Below are positions 35,335-44,982 of a DNA stretch of 64,000 bases, in pieces. This stretch comes from Silicimonas sp. (GTDB lineage: Bacteria > Pseudomonadota > Alphaproteobacteria > Rhodobacterales > Rhodobacteraceae), in assembly GCA_022826205.1 (NCBI GenBank), contig JAJDVJ010000027.1:1-64000 (forward strand). Direction: 5' to 3'. The number at the start of each line of letters is the position of its first letter. Position 1 is the first letter of the stretch. The notes below the pieces were generated by a model. The model ran no database searches. It worked only from the letters and a program-made list of their open reading frames with translations, and was not told the origin of the DNA. Position numbers and translations under genes: made by a program.

Positions 35335-36087
35335 ATGGTTGAAAGGAAGCGAGGATTCCGGAAGAGCGTGCCGACAGACCCGACCAGCATAGAAACAGCG
35401 AACAAGGACTTGCCTGACCGTGTCGACGAGGCGTACATCGTCGAACGCATCTACAGCGCAGTCATGGAACATCGGCTTCCGCCCGCGCAAAAGCTGAACG
35501 AACTCAAGCTTTGTGAGGCCTTCGGCGTGGGCCGCATGCGCATTCGGCGCGCGTTGCTGCTCTTGTCGGATCAGGGAATTGTCGAGTTGGAAGCAAATCG
35601 CGGCGCGTTTGTCGCCAGTCCAAGCCCGAAGGAAGCAAACGAGGTGTTCGATGCCCGTATGGTGCTTGAGCCGGCAATTGCCAGGCGCGTTGCAGTCGAG
35701 ACCCCCCCAGAATATCTGGCGATGCTGAAACAGCACATTTCCCTGGAGGGTGAGGCAAGGGAAAACAGCAGGGGCGCGGACCTCATTCGGCTCTCCGGCG
35801 AATTTCACGTGAAAGTTGCTTTGGCGTCCGGAAACCTCATCCTGAGGCGTGTCATTCGTGAGCTAGTGACCAGATCGTCGCTGATAGTCGGATTGTTCGG
35901 GGCGTCGAACCACATGGATTGTCCTGACGGCGAGCATTCGGACTTGCTGTGCGCAATCGAGCGTGGCGATGCCGATACGACCGCCTCTCTCATGTTCGAG
36001 CACCTGAGGAAAATCAAGGACGGCCTTGATCTCGCACCGCCCAAACCGAAAGAAGGCGATCTCAAGGACATTCTCGGTTTGAGGTAG
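35335..36087 (+). CDS. GntR-family transcriptional regulator, FCD (FadR-type) domain
   Basis: A 250-residue regulator. The winged helix-turn-helix spans about residues 35-100 (AYIVERIYSAVMEHRLPP...ELKLCEAFGVGRMRIRRALLLLSDQGIVE). The FCD ligand domain follows, with the metal-ligand type residues in FDARMVLEPAIARR, LSGEFHVKVA and GEHSDLLCAIERGD. FCD regulators usually repress until a small organic acid binds. The start is uncertain: ATG 35335 has GGAG abutting it and lies only 9 bases after the predicted -10, whereas GTG 35368 has GGAAGAGC before it and may be the true start. It diverges from livK and most likely controls that operon. Confidence 0.88.
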   Translation: MVERKRGFRKSVPTDPTSIETANKDLPDRVDEAYIVERIYSAVMEHRLPPAQKLNELKLCEAFGVGRMRIRRALLLLSDQGIVELEANRGAFVASPSPKEANEVFDARMVLEPAIARRVAVETPPEYLAMLKQHISLEGEARENSRGADLIRLSGEFHVKVALASGNLILRRVIRELVTRSSLIVGLFGASNHMDCPDGEHSDLLCAIERGDADTTASLMFEHLRKIKDGLDLAPPKPKEGDLKDILGLR

Positions 36088-36610
36088 GAGAAACCTGGGT
36101 CACCCTTCCGCCTCGATCCCACCGCTCCGGAGATCGCTTGGCTGCGGGAGCGGTCTTGTGTCTCGCGCAAATCCTCGGTTGACCGCATGCGACTCGCGAG
36201 CGAGGTCAGGGGTCTGCTTAGTCCCTACAATCCCCATGTTCTCGACGTCGAAGGCAACCTCGCGGGATCATGAAACCGCGCGCAATGGAACCAGGCCCTA
36301 ATGCGAGGATTGCGAGATATGTCCGTCTGCAAAAGATCGAACAGGCATTCGCCGGGAGCATGCACCGTCTGCGCAACGCGGCGGCCTGTTCCAATAGATC
36401 CCTCTGGCCGATCCTCGGGAATGTCCTTGACACCATCGAGTCGGCGGAACGCGCGAACTGTCTCAGAAATGCAGCACATTTCTCCTACTGCACCTGACAC
36501 GCTCAAGGTTGATTCACGGATCCGTGTTCATGCCGCCAGAAATGGAACAACAAGCGCGGCGTGCAGACGAAGGTGGCCGTGGTTGCCGTATCTGGAATGC
36601 TACGACTCTG
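36088..36610. other. Intergenic region, no gene seen
   Basis: A 523-bp stretch between the convergent gntR and FAD-oxidase genes. Short open frames on both strands have no family resemblance and lack convincing start signals. Confidence 0.5.
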
Positions 36611-38017
36611 TTAGCCTGGCAGGATGATCTTGCCGGGATTCATGATGTTGTCGGGATCGAGGGCCGCCTTGATGGTCGACATGATCTCTGTGGCGGTTCC
36701 CAATTCGCTTGAGAGGGATGCGATCTTTCCTTGGCCGATGCCGTGCTCACCGGTGACCGTACCGTCCAGTTCGATCGCGAGATTGGCAAGCCATTCGATG
36801 AAGTGCTCACACTTCGCACGCTCATCGTCATTGTCCTTGTCGAAGAACACGGTGTTGTGGAAATTGCCGTCGCCGACATGCCCCAGAATCGGTGAGTAGA
36901 GCCCCAGCCTGCTGGCCTCTTCCTGCGACCGCTCCACGGCCTCTGCAAGATTTGAGATCGGCACGCAGACATCCGTCGCGATCGTGTCCATGCCTGGCCG
37001 TGATGCAAGAAGCGCCCAGTAGCCGTCATGACGTGCCTGCCAGAGACGGGTGCGTTCTTCAGGACTTGATGTCCATTCAAAGCCTGTGCCGCCAAATTCG
37101 TCGGCAATCTCCCCGAAGGTCGTGGCTTGCGCAGCCACTTCGGCCTCCGAGCCGTGGAACTCAAGCAGCAGAAGCGGGTTCACCGGGAGATCAATCTTGG
37201 AATAGGCGTTGATGGCAGCCACGCAATCTGCGTCCAGAAGCTCGATGCGTGCGACCGGCACGCCCATCTGGATAGTGGTGATGACGGCTTGGCAGGCGGC
37301 ATCGACCGCAGGAAACGTGCAGCGCGCCGAAGACAAGGCCTCGGGAATTCCGTGCAGCTTCAAGGTAAGTTCGGTGATGATGCCGAGCGTGCCTTCTGAC
37401 CCGATGAGGAGCCTGGTCAGGTCATAGCCTGCACTCGACTTCTTCGCGCGACGCCCGGTCCGGATAATCTCGCCTGATGGCAGCACCGCTTCCAGGCTCA
37501 GCACGTTGTCCCGCATCGTCCCGTAGCGCACGGCGTTCGTGCCCGATGCACGGGTCGCCGCCATGCCGCCAAGGGACGCATCTGCGCCCGGGTCAATGGG
37601 AAAGAAGAGCCCGGTATCACGCAATTCCTCGTTCAAGGCCTTGCGCGTGATCCCCGGCTGGATGACTGCATCAAGATCCTCCGCATGAACCTTGAGCACC
37701 TTGTTCATTTGGCTCACGTCGACGGAAATCCCGCCCGCAGGTGCGTTGACATGTCCTTCAAGTGACGTGCCGGTACCGTAGGCGATGACGGGTGCCTTGT
37801 GTGCGGCCGCCACGCTGACGACTTCGGCGACATCTTCCGTGGACCTCGCGAACACAACTGCGTCAGGCGGCTGGTTCCTGATCCAGGTGGTCGTGTGGCC
37901 ATGCTGTTCCCGGATCGGGCGACCGGTCTGGAGCCGCTCGCCGAACCGTTGCTTCAGCACGCCGATGGCGGTTTCAATCCCCGAATTGTTCCGGGGAAGA
38001 GTGGTTGCCTGTGCCAT
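36611..38017 (-). CDS. FAD-linked oxidase, D-lactate/glycolate dehydrogenase (GlcD/DLD) type
   Basis: A 468-residue FAD-binding PCMH-type flavoprotein. The FAD site is seen as PVIAYGTGTSLEGHV (near 76-90), the DPGADASLGGMAATRASGTNAVRYG segment (residues 137-161, described) and GYDLTRLLIGSEGTLGIITE (near 190-209). The C-terminal substrate domain contains GHVGDGNFH near 370 and the VTGEHGIGQGK motif near 413. It oxidises a D-2-hydroxy acid and passes electrons to a quinone or cytochrome. The glycolate oxidase partners glcE/glcF are absent, which favours a D-lactate dehydrogenase-like enzyme. ATG 38017 gives the family-like N terminus; upstream in-frame sequence is not conserved-looking. Confidence 0.9.
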   Translation of the reverse strand: MAQATTLPRNNSGIETAIGVLKQRFGERLQTGRPIREQHGHTTTWIRNQPPDAVVFARSTEDVAEVVSVAAAHKAPVIAYGTGTSLEGHVNAPAGGISVDVSQMNKVLKVHAEDLDAVIQPGITRKALNEELRDTGLFFPIDPGADASLGGMAATRASGTNAVRYGTMRDNVLSLEAVLPSGEIIRTGRRAKKSSAGYDLTRLLIGSEGTLGIITELTLKLHGIPEALSSARCTFPAVDAACQAVITTIQMGVPVARIELLDADCVAAINAYSKIDLPVNPLLLLEFHGSEAEVAAQATTFGEIADEFGGTGFEWTSSPEERTRLWQARHDGYWALLASRPGMDTIATDVCVPISNLAEAVERSQEEASRLGLYSPILGHVGDGNFHNTVFFDKDNDDERAKCEHFIEWLANLAIELDGTVTGEHGIGQGKIASLSSELGTATEIMSTIKAALDPDNIMNPGKIILPG

Positions 38018-38381
38018 GACGGCAAATTGACGCCTGCCAAGTGCGAACGCAAGCCGGATGATTGTCGTCCGGGACAGCACGTGCGGTGAGACGAACCGTG
38101 TCGTGGGAAACCGGAAGGCGCAGAGCAAAAGCGACGGGCACTGGTGTCGGGCGTCCCCGACATTCTTGACGGGCTGGGAGCTCTCCACGGGCATGGTGCA
38201 AATCGACGGCCGCGCTGCACAGCCACCAAAATCCGACAGTGGCACTTTGAAGCAATTTCGCACCGCCAACGGAAATCTTCCTTCGGCAGTCTCAGCACTC
38301 TTGAAGCCCCTGTCGGCGGCCACTAAGACACTGAAAGGCAGCGAGGCGGGGGAAACACGTCGGCATAGGCGAATTCAGAAA
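38018..38381. other. Divergent upstream region of FAD oxidase and clpP
   Basis: A 364-bp stretch that must hold the promoters of both genes. I see no additional gene, and no heat-shock promoter good enough to assert. Confidence 0.45.
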
Positions 38382-39011
38382 ATGAGAGATCCATTCGAGA
38401 CATACATGAACTTGGTTCCAATGGTGGTCGAGCAGACCAGCCGGGGAGAACGCGCGTACGACATTTTCTCGCGCCTTCTGAAAGAGCGTATCGTTTTCGT
38501 GAATGGACCCGTCCATGACGGGCTAAGCCAGCTTGTCGTGGCGCAGCTCCTGCACCTGGAGGCGGAAAATCCCTCAAAGGAAATCTCGCTGTACATTAAC
38601 AGTCCCGGCGGAGTCGTGACAGCCGGTCTCTCGATCTACGACACGATGCAGTACATACGCCCTGGCATTGCGACGCTTGTCGTGGGGGAGGCGGCGTCAA
38701 TGGGATCGCTCCTTCTCGCGGCAGGCGAGAAGGGCATGCGGATGGCGTTGCCCAATTCCTCGATTATGGTGCATCAGCCGTCCGGCGGTTACCAGGGGCA
38801 GGCGACGGACATCATGATCCACGCGCGCCAGACTGAACGGCTCAAGACTCAACTCAACAAGATTTACGTCAAGCACACCGGGCAGACTCTGAAGAAGGTC
38901 GAGGACGCCCTGGAACGGGACAATTTCATGACCCCTGAGGAAGCCAAGGACTGGGGTCTCATAGATGAGATCGCGGAACGTCGCGCAGAGCCTGATTCCG
39001 GCAAGAAATGA
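38382..39011 (+). CDS. clpP: ATP-dependent Clp protease proteolytic subunit
   Basis: A 209-residue serine protease forming the tetradecameric ClpP barrel. The catalytic serine S106 is in [14 protein letters not shown], and the histidine H131 in [12 protein letters not shown]; an aspartate near residue 180 completes the triad. The hydrophobic-pocket and axial-loop sequences ([20 protein letters not shown]) are standard. The N-terminal [15 protein letters not shown] fits alphaproteobacterial ClpP with a short propeptide. It is followed by clpX after 113 bp, the usual pairing. Confidence 0.97.
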   Translation: MRDPFETYMNLVPMVVEQTSRGERAYDIFSRLLKERIVFVNGPVHDGLSQLVVAQLLHLEAENPSKEISLYINSPGGVVTAGLSIYDTMQYIRPGIATLVVGEAASMGSLLLAAGEKGMRMALPNSSIMVHQPSGGYQGQATDIMIHARQTERLKTQLNKIYVKHTGQTLKKVEDALERDNFMTPEEAKDWGLIDEIAERRAEPDSGKK

Positions 39012-39124
39012 CGCCGTTGGCCGCCTCGAAATTTGCGTTGTGCACCTCCACGCACTCACCTAGGGTCTGCCACATGTGGACGTGTCCTATCGAGCAACGC
39101 GACACGCGGAAAAAGGGTTAGGTC

Positions 39125-40384
39125 ATGGCAAAGAACTCCGGCAGCGGAAAGAACACGCTTTATTGCTCTTTCTGCGGGAAGAGCCAGCACGAGGTCCGGA
39201 AGCTGATCGCGGGACCGACCGTGTTCATCTGCGATGAGTGCGTCGAACTGTGCATGGACATCATACGCGAGGAGACGAAGTCGGCTGCGCTTCGCGCTTC
39301 CGATGGCGTGCCGACTCCCAAGGAGATCTGCGAGGTCCTCGACGACTACGTGATCGGACAGGATTACGCGAAGCGCGTGCTTTCGGTTGCGGTTCACAAT
39401 CACTACAAGCGCCTGCACCACGCCGGAAAGTCGGATATTGAGCTAGCGAAGTCCAACATCCTGCTGATCGGCCCGACAGGCTGCGGCAAGACACTGCTTG
39501 CTCAGACGCTCGCCCGAATTCTCGACGTCCCATTCACGATGGCGGACGCAACGACTCTGACCGAGGCCGGCTACGTTGGCGAGGATGTCGAGAACATCAT
39601 TCTGAAGCTGCTTCAAGCGTCCGAATACAATGTCGAGCGGGCGCAGCGCGGAATTGTCTATATCGATGAAGTCGACAAGATCACGCGCAAGTCCGAGAAT
39701 CCTTCGATTACACGCGACGTTTCCGGCGAAGGCGTGCAGCAGGCGCTCCTGAAGATCATGGAAGGCACCGTGGCCAGCGTGCCTCCCCAAGGCGGGCGCA
39801 AGCACCCGCAGCAGGAATTCCTTCAAGTGGACACGACCAACATTCTCTTCATATGCGGTGGCGCCTTCGCGGGGCTTGAAAAGGTCATCCAACGGCGCGG
39901 AAAAGGCTCGGCCATTGGCTTTGGCGCCGATGTCAGGGACAGCGAAGATCGCGACGCAGGTGAGATCCTTGCACAGCTCGAACCCGAGGACCTTCTGAAG
40001 TTCGGATTGATCCCGGAATTCGTGGGCCGGCTGCCGGTTATTGCCACCTTGTCGGATCTCGACGAAGACGCATTGGTCACCATTCTCACCGAACCGAAGA
40101 ATGCCTTGGTTCGGCAGTACCAGCGACTATTCGAGCTGGAAGACACCCGGCTAACGATCACCGATGACGCGCTCAGGACCATCGCGAAGAAGGCAATTGA
40201 ACGGAAGACCGGCGCTCGCGGGCTTCGTTCGATTCTAGAGAACATCCTTCTCGACACGATGTTCGAACTGCCCGGGCTGGAGAGCGTCGAAGAAGTGGTG
40301 GTGAACGACGAGGCGGTGATTTCGGAGGCCCGGCCACTGATGATCCATGCCGAAAGGCAGCGCAAGCCGGCAAGCGCGGGCTGA
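39125..40384 (+). CDS. clpX: ATP-dependent Clp protease ATP-binding subunit ClpX
   Basis: A 419-residue AAA+ unfoldase that delivers substrates to ClpP. The N-terminal C4 zinc finger has C14, C17, C36 and C39. Walker A is GPTGCGKT near residue 117, Walker B is [10 protein letters not shown] near 180, and the [23 protein letters not shown] region follows. The C-terminal domain contains the IGF loop required to dock ClpP (SAIGFGADV near 265-273). Length and sequence are entirely normal. Confidence 0.97.
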   Translation: MAKNSGSGKNTLYCSFCGKSQHEVRKLIAGPTVFICDECVELCMDIIREETKSAALRASDGVPTPKEICEVLDDYVIGQDYAKRVLSVAVHNHYKRLHHAGKSDIELAKSNILLIGPTGCGKTLLAQTLARILDVPFTMADATTLTEAGYVGEDVENIILKLLQASEYNVERAQRGIVYIDEVDKITRKSENPSITRDVSGEGVQQALLKIMEGTVASVPPQGGRKHPQQEFLQVDTTNILFICGGAFAGLEKVIQRRGKGSAIGFGADVRDSEDRDAGEILAQLEPEDLLKFGLIPEFVGRLPVIATLSDLDEDALVTILTEPKNALVRQYQRLFELEDTRLTITDDALRTIAKKAIERKTGARGLRSILENILLDTMFELPGLESVEEVVVNDEAVISEARPLMIHAERQRKPASAG

Positions 40385-40646
40385 TCACCGAGACCGACGC
40401 TGGCACATTCGTGAAGACGCACGGGCCGACGGGCGAGGAGGGCGCTGGACGCATGCCGAACTCCGTGGCATTCTGACGTACGCCGAGAAAGTGCTTCCTG
40501 ACGTCGGAATGCCGACCCAATTCTACGGCACGGGAGTCTTCAGGCCGCTTGAAAGCCGTGAGGGAATGCCCATCCTTATGGTTCGGCAGATCAACGAAGT
40601 TTCCGTACATCTGCTGACGCTAAAGGAAAGATCAAGGAGCCTCGAC

Positions 40647-41069
40647 ATGCCGATGACACGCAGAGACGTGGTGGTGCTCGCGACGGGAACCGTTGCTGCC
40701 TATGGACTGCATGCCGTTCCGGCCACGGCCAGCGCCGTGGATGAGGCCATCGCCGCATTCACTGGCGGTGCGGAACCTGTCGAAGGCGGCGTCATTCTCA
40801 ATGTGCCAGAAATCGCAGAGAACGGCAATTCGGTGCCGATCAGCCTTTCCGCCGAAGGTGCGGTGGCAATCTTGGTCGTTTCCACGGAAAATCCGCTGCC
40901 CGGCGTGGCCACGTTCAGGTTCGGCCCGCTCTCGGCTTCGCCTTCCGGTTCGACCCGCATCCGCCTTGCAAGGAGCCAGGACGTGATTGCGGTTGCGAAA
41001 ATGGAAGACGGGACATTCCGCAGGACAAGCGCGTCGGTGAGAGTCACCGTCGGTGGCTGTGGCGGTTGA
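40647..41069 (+). CDS. soxY: Sulfur carrier subunit SoxY
   Basis: A 140-residue periplasmic sulfur carrier. The C-terminal swinging arm ends GGCGG, with the substrate-bearing cysteine C138. That is the diagnostic feature of SoxY. The N terminus (MTRRDVVVLATGTVAAYG) is a twin-arginine signal, consistent with export as the folded SoxYZ complex. ATG 40647 has AAGGAG seven bases upstream. soxZ follows after 12 bp. The 262 bp between clpX and soxY holds no supported gene. Confidence 0.93.
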   Translation: MPMTRRDVVVLATGTVAAYGLHAVPATASAVDEAIAAFTGGAEPVEGGVILNVPEIAENGNSVPISLSAEGAVAILVVSTENPLPGVATFRFGPLSASPSGSTRIRLARSQDVIAVAKMEDGTFRRTSASVRVTVGGCGG

Positions 41070-41081
41070 GGAGGAAGAGAC

Positions 41082-41411
41082 ATGGCAAAAGGCGTCAAAC
41101 CTCGTGTCAAGCTTCCGAAGACGGCGGCCGTCGGCGACACGATTACGATCAGGACTCTGATTAACCACAAGATGGAATCGGGTCAGCGCAAGGATAGCGA
41201 CGGCAACATCGTTCCACGATCGATCGTCAACCGATTCACTGCAGAGTTCAATGGCCAGTCGGTGATCGACGTACAGATGGAGCCGGCGATCTCGAGCAAT
41301 CCGTACTTTCAGTTCGAGGCCAAAGTGCCTGAATCGGGCGAGTTTGTCTTCACGTGGCACGATGACGACGGTGATGTCTATGTCCTGTCGAAACGCATCG
41401 AGATCAGTTGA
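41082..41411 (+). CDS. soxZ: Sulfur carrier subunit SoxZ
   Basis: A 109-residue immunoglobulin-like partner of SoxY (KPRVKLPKTAAVGDTITIRTLINHKMESG at residues 6-34, typical opening; SNPYFQFEAKVPESGEFVFTW near 76-96). It has no signal peptide and is expected to travel with SoxY through the Tat system. GAGGAGGAAG precedes the ATG. It directly follows soxY. Confidence 0.95.
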   Translation: MAKGVKPRVKLPKTAAVGDTITIRTLINHKMESGQRKDSDGNIVPRSIVNRFTAEFNGQSVIDVQMEPAISSNPYFQFEAKVPESGEFVFTWHDDDGDVYVLSKRIEIS

Positions 41412-41541
41412 AGGGCGCATGACTCAGCTGCTAACGTCTAGCCGACAATCCCCGAGTTTCGGGAAGTGCGTCGCGTGAACGTAACCTGCCACAGAAACGG
41501 CATTCCGCCATTGGTCGTGTACGAGCGCGGAGACGGGGAAA

Positions 41542-42435
41542 ATGTTGAGGTTCCTTAGCGTCTTCATTCCGTCGGTTGCGGCCGTGACAGTCGTGCTCAT
41601 TTCGGCATACGTGTTTGCCAACCGACTCGTGGACAGGGCGCCGGAACCCGCCGCAGCGCACGTGCCTGAACCGATGGTCGTCCAGCGTGATGTTGTGCCC
41701 GAGGATGTCACGAAGGTCATTGACGCTGCCATCGTCGCGGTGAACGAGGTCACCGAGTTGGCATCCGGAAGTGACGACGCCGTGACGACCTCGCCGGTTT
41801 CCGAACTCGCTGCCGCAGGAGAAAAGGCATTCAGGAAGTGCAAGGCCTGCCATCAGATTGGCAAGGATGCAAGAAACCGGGCCGGGCCGACATTGAACGG
41901 AGTTGTCGGTCGCGTCGCGGCAAGCGTGGAGGGCTTCAGCTACTCGAAGGCAATGAAGGCGGCAGGCAAGCGCGGCCTCATCTGGAACGAGGAGGAACTT
42001 GCCGGATATCTGGCGAAGCCACGCGTGCATTTGAAAGGTACCAAGATGTCCTTCGCCGGTCTCAAGTCGGAGGAAGAGATCGCCGCCACCATTGCGTTCC
42101 TCAAGACGTTCTCGGAATCCCCTGTCGGCGTCGAAGACAGCGACGTTTCGGAAGCCGCCCCCGAAGTCTCGCTGGATGCATCGGTGCTCGACATCGAGGG
42201 CGATCCGGAGTACGGCGAATACCTGTCATCCGAGTGCACGACGTGCCATCAGGCAGATGGTGCAGACGACGGCATTCCGTCCATCGTGCGTTGGGGGGAA
42301 GACAGATTCGTGACGGTCATGCATGCCTACAAGCTTGGCGTGCGCGAGCATCCCGTCATGAACATGGTTGCCGGACGCCTTGGCAACGAGGAAATCGCGG
42401 CTTTGGCCGCCTACTTTGCGGCTCTCGAAGACTGA
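41542..42435 (+). CDS. soxE: Diheme cytochrome c, SoxE/FccA-like
   Basis: A 297-residue cytochrome with an N-terminal membrane segment or uncleaved signal (LSVFIPSVAAVTVVLISAYVF), an acidic linker, a class I cytochrome c domain with CKACH at 100-104 and a distal methionine candidate in GTKMSFAG, and a second domain with CTTCH at 232-236 and methionines in HPVMNMVAG. It sits just upstream of the SoxF flavoprotein; the pair would form a flavocytochrome c-type sulfide dehydrogenase. The membrane anchor suggests attachment to the periplasmic face. The symbol is by position and architecture. Confidence 0.85.
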   Translation: MLRFLSVFIPSVAAVTVVLISAYVFANRLVDRAPEPAAAHVPEPMVVQRDVVPEDVTKVIDAAIVAVNEVTELASGSDDAVTTSPVSELAAAGEKAFRKCKACHQIGKDARNRAGPTLNGVVGRVAASVEGFSYSKAMKAAGKRGLIWNEEELAGYLAKPRVHLKGTKMSFAGLKSEEEIAATIAFLKTFSESPVGVEDSDVSEAAPEVSLDASVLDIEGDPEYGEYLSSECTTCHQADGADDGIPSIVRWGEDRFVTVMHAYKLGVREHPVMNMVAGRLGNEEIAALAAYFAALED

Positions 42436-42454
42436 CAATCTCAAGGAGGGAAAA

Positions 42455-43723
42455 ATGTCACTGAACAGAAGATCGTTTCTGGCGAGCACGGTCGGGGTCT
42501 CCGCCTCGCTTGCCGCACCCGCCGTGTGGAGTGCTTCGCACGGACGGCCACGTGTCGTCGTGATCGGCGGCGGTGCGGGAGGCGCGACCGCGGCGCGCTA
42601 TGTCGCCAAGGACAGCGACGGCGCGATCGACGTTACGCTCGTCGAGCCAACGCGAACCTACTACACCTGCTTCTTTTCGAACTTGTACTTGGGAGGCTTC
42701 AAGGAGATCTCGGACATCGGCCACAGCTACGGCACGCTCGCGGGCGCTCACGGGGTCAACGTGGTGCACGACTGGGCCGTGGATGTTGATCGCGGCGCGA
42801 AGACGGTGACGCTCGCCGGGGGTGCAACGCTTGACTACGACAAGTTGATCCTCTCTCCGGGCATCGACTTCATCGACGGGTCGGTCCCCGGATGGGACGT
42901 TTCGGCCCAGAACAGGATGCCGCATGCCTACAAGGCCGGCTCGCAGACCGAGCTTCTGAGATCCCAGCTCATGGGAATGAAGGAGGGCGGACTCTTCGTG
43001 ATGGTCGCTCCGCCAAATCCCTTTCGCTGTCCGCCGGGTCCATATGAGCGCGTTTCCATGGTTGCCCACTTGCTGAAGAGCAGCAATCCGACTGCCAAGA
43101 TCCTGATCGCCGATCCAAAGGAGAAGTTCTCGAAACAGGCACTCTTCGAGGAAGGTTGGGAAAGGCACTACGGTGGCATGATCAGCCGTCTCGGTCCGGA
43201 TTTCGGAGGAGGGAACGTATCCGTCGATCCCGACGCGATGACCGTGGACATCGATGGCCAGGTCGAGAATGCCGACGTGGTCAATGTCATTCCCGCGATG
43301 AAGGCGGGCCGCATCGCGGAAGTTGCGGGCGTGACCGACGGCAACTGGGCTCCGGTCAACGCAATCGACATGTCGAGCAAGGCGGATCCCGACGTTCACG
43401 TGCTGGGCGATGCGAGCCAACAAGGCGACATGCCCAAGTCGGGATTCTCGGCAAACAGCCAGGCCAAGGTCTGCGCCAATGCCGTTCGAGGCGCCCTGAC
43501 CGGATCAAGGGTGTTCCCCGCCCGGTTCTCGAACACATGCTGGTCGCTTATCGCAAGCAACGACGGTGTGAAGGTCGGTGCCACGTACGAGGCCACGCCG
43601 GAAAAGATCGCCAGGGTTGACGGCTTCATCAGCCAGACGGGCGAGGACGCTGCCCTCCGGAAGGCGACCTACGAGGAGTCCGAAGGCTGGTATGCGGGCA
43701 TTGCGGCCGACATTTTTGGCTGA
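42455..43723 (+). CDS. soxF: Flavocytochrome c sulfide dehydrogenase flavoprotein, SoxF/FccB
   Basis: A 422-residue FAD protein of the sulfide:quinone reductase/FccB group. A twin-arginine signal (SLNRRSFLASTVGVSASLAAPA) precedes the Rossmann motif VVVIGGGAGGATAARYV. Cysteines in YYTCFFSN (candidate covalent-flavin position), PFRCPPGPYE (redox-active disulfide partner) and FSNTCWSL fit FccB. It oxidises sulfide to sulfur compounds and passes electrons to the SoxE heme subunit. AAGGAGGG before ATG 42455 and the 19-bp spacing from soxE support an operon. A strong hairpin follows the stop. Confidence 0.93.
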   Translation: MSLNRRSFLASTVGVSASLAAPAVWSASHGRPRVVVIGGGAGGATAARYVAKDSDGAIDVTLVEPTRTYYTCFFSNLYLGGFKEISDIGHSYGTLAGAHGVNVVHDWAVDVDRGAKTVTLAGGATLDYDKLILSPGIDFIDGSVPGWDVSAQNRMPHAYKAGSQTELLRSQLMGMKEGGLFVMVAPPNPFRCPPGPYERVSMVAHLLKSSNPTAKILIADPKEKFSKQALFEEGWERHYGGMISRLGPDFGGGNVSVDPDAMTVDIDGQVENADVVNVIPAMKAGRIAEVAGVTDGNWAPVNAIDMSSKADPDVHVLGDASQQGDMPKSGFSANSQAKVCANAVRGALTGSRVFPARFSNTCWSLIASNDGVKVGATYEATPEKIARVDGFISQTGEDAALRKATYEESEGWYAGIAADIFG

Positions 43724-43754
43724 CCTGCTGTCCGAACGAGATGCCACAGTTGTA

Positions 43755-43780
43755 GCCCCGGGGATGACGATCCCTGGGGC
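43755..43780. terminator. Hairpin terminator between soxF and the FAH gene
   Basis: Arms GCCCCGGGGAT and ATCCCTGGGGC pair over eleven positions with one G-T, around a GACG tetraloop. It begins 31 bases after the soxF stop, between convergent genes. There is no T-run on the plus side, so it may work with Rho or as an mRNA-end stabiliser. Confidence 0.5.
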
Positions 43781-43839
43781 ATCAAGCGTCACGAGGTGAT
43801 TGATTCGGCAATCTGTCCACTTGGTTTCGAGGACGGTCG

Positions 43840-44982
43840 TCAGACCAGGTTTCGGGCTGCAAGATTGCGCATGAGATCCGCCAGCCCGAATTCCCAGGGA
43901 GGACATTCGGTCGAGAGCCGCACTGTGTTCTGCAGGACGCCAAGTCCCTTGGAGGAGATTGTGACCTGGTCACCGAGCTTGTGCGTGAACCCCTGGCCAG
44001 GTTCGTCCCTGTCCTCGATGGGTGCGAACAGGGTGCCAAGGAAGAGCACGAACCCGTCCGGGTATTGATGATGCCGGCCGATGACCTGTGCGATGAGATC
44101 AAGAGGATCCCGGCTGATTTCGGACATGAGGCTCCAGCCTTCCAGCACGAATCCATCCTCGCCCTCGACGTGCAGGTTCAGTTCGGCACTGCGTACGTCA
44201 TCCATTGAATAGGTCTCGTCAAAGAGGCGGATCATGGGGCCAATGGCGCAACTGGCGTTGTTGTCCTTGGCCATCGGAAGCAGGAGGGCCGAACGGCCTT
44301 CGACATCCCGCAAGTTGACGTCGTTGCCAAGCGTTGCACCTTGGCAAGCGCCTTTCGAATTCACCGCGAGAACAATTTCCGGCTCAGGATTGTTCCAGGT
44401 CGAAACAGGGTGGAGGCCGATTTCCGCGCCGGTGCCGACGGATGACAGCGGTTGTGCCTTCGAGAAAACTTCTGCATCGGGCCCGATTCCGACCTCGAGA
44501 TATTGCGACCAAAGGCCCTCGGCGACCAGTTCCTGCTTCACTTGCGTCGCCTTCTCCGACCCCGCCACGATTTCGTTGAGCGAGTTGCCAACGATCTTGT
44601 GGACGCGGCTTCGCACCACATCCGCCTTGGTCGGGTCGCCGGCGGCCTGTTCTTCGATCACGCGTTCGACCATGGATTGGGCAAAGGTGACACCGCACGC
44701 CTTGACCGCCTGAAGATCGCATGGGGCCAGCCAAGACAAGCCGTCGCTCTGCTCCGATGCGCCGCGATCCGCATCAGGAAAGCCGATTGCCTCGCCCTCC
44801 GAGTTGCGGACATGGGCCACCGGGTCATCCATCTCCAGCACATCCCGGGCGGTCGGTGCGCTGCGCGACGTAATGTCAACCAGTTTACCATCACGCAACG
44901 TCACGACGGACGGGCCAATGCCCGGTCGCCAGATGCGCCCGATCCAGGCGCCGGTGGTCTCTTCGTCCGAAAACATCGTCAT
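43840..44982 (-). CDS. Fumarylacetoacetate hydrolase-family dehydratase, XylX-like
   Basis: A 380-residue FAH-fold enzyme. The N-terminal lid is followed by the catalytic region with metal-binding acidic residues in STWNNPEPEIVLAV (near 205-218), LGNDVNLRDVEGRSALLLP (near 228-246) and AKDNNASCAIGP. The long 380-residue form matches 2-keto-3-deoxy-D-xylonate/L-arabinonate dehydratases such as Caulobacter XylX rather than fumarylacetoacetase. It would turn 2-keto-3-deoxypentonate into 2-ketoglutarate semialdehyde. ATG 44982 overlaps the RraA-like stop (ATGA). The pathway assignment rests on the IlvD/Edd neighbour. Confidence 0.85.
   Translation of the reverse strand: MTMFSDEETTGAWIGRIWRPGIGPSVVTLRDGKLVDITSRSAPTARDVLEMDDPVAHVRNSEGEAIGFPDADRGASEQSDGLSWLAPCDLQAVKACGVTFAQSMVERVIEEQAAGDPTKADVVRSRVHKIVGNSLNEIVAGSEKATQVKQELVAEGLWSQYLEVGIGPDAEVFSKAQPLSSVGTGAEIGLHPVSTWNNPEPEIVLAVNSKGACQGATLGNDVNLRDVEGRSALLLPMAKDNNASCAIGPMIRLFDETYSMDDVRSAELNLHVEGEDGFVLEGWSLMSEISRDPLDLIAQVIGRHHQYPDGFVLFLGTLFAPIEDRDEPGQGFTHKLGDQVTISSKGLGVLQNTVRLSTECPPWEFGLADLMRNLAARNLV

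Noticed and set aside
40347-40646. In-frame upstream extension of soxY reaching into clpX
   Set aside because: The extension precedes a Tat signal peptide and a good ribosome-binding site at 40634, so it cannot be part of the exported SoxY.
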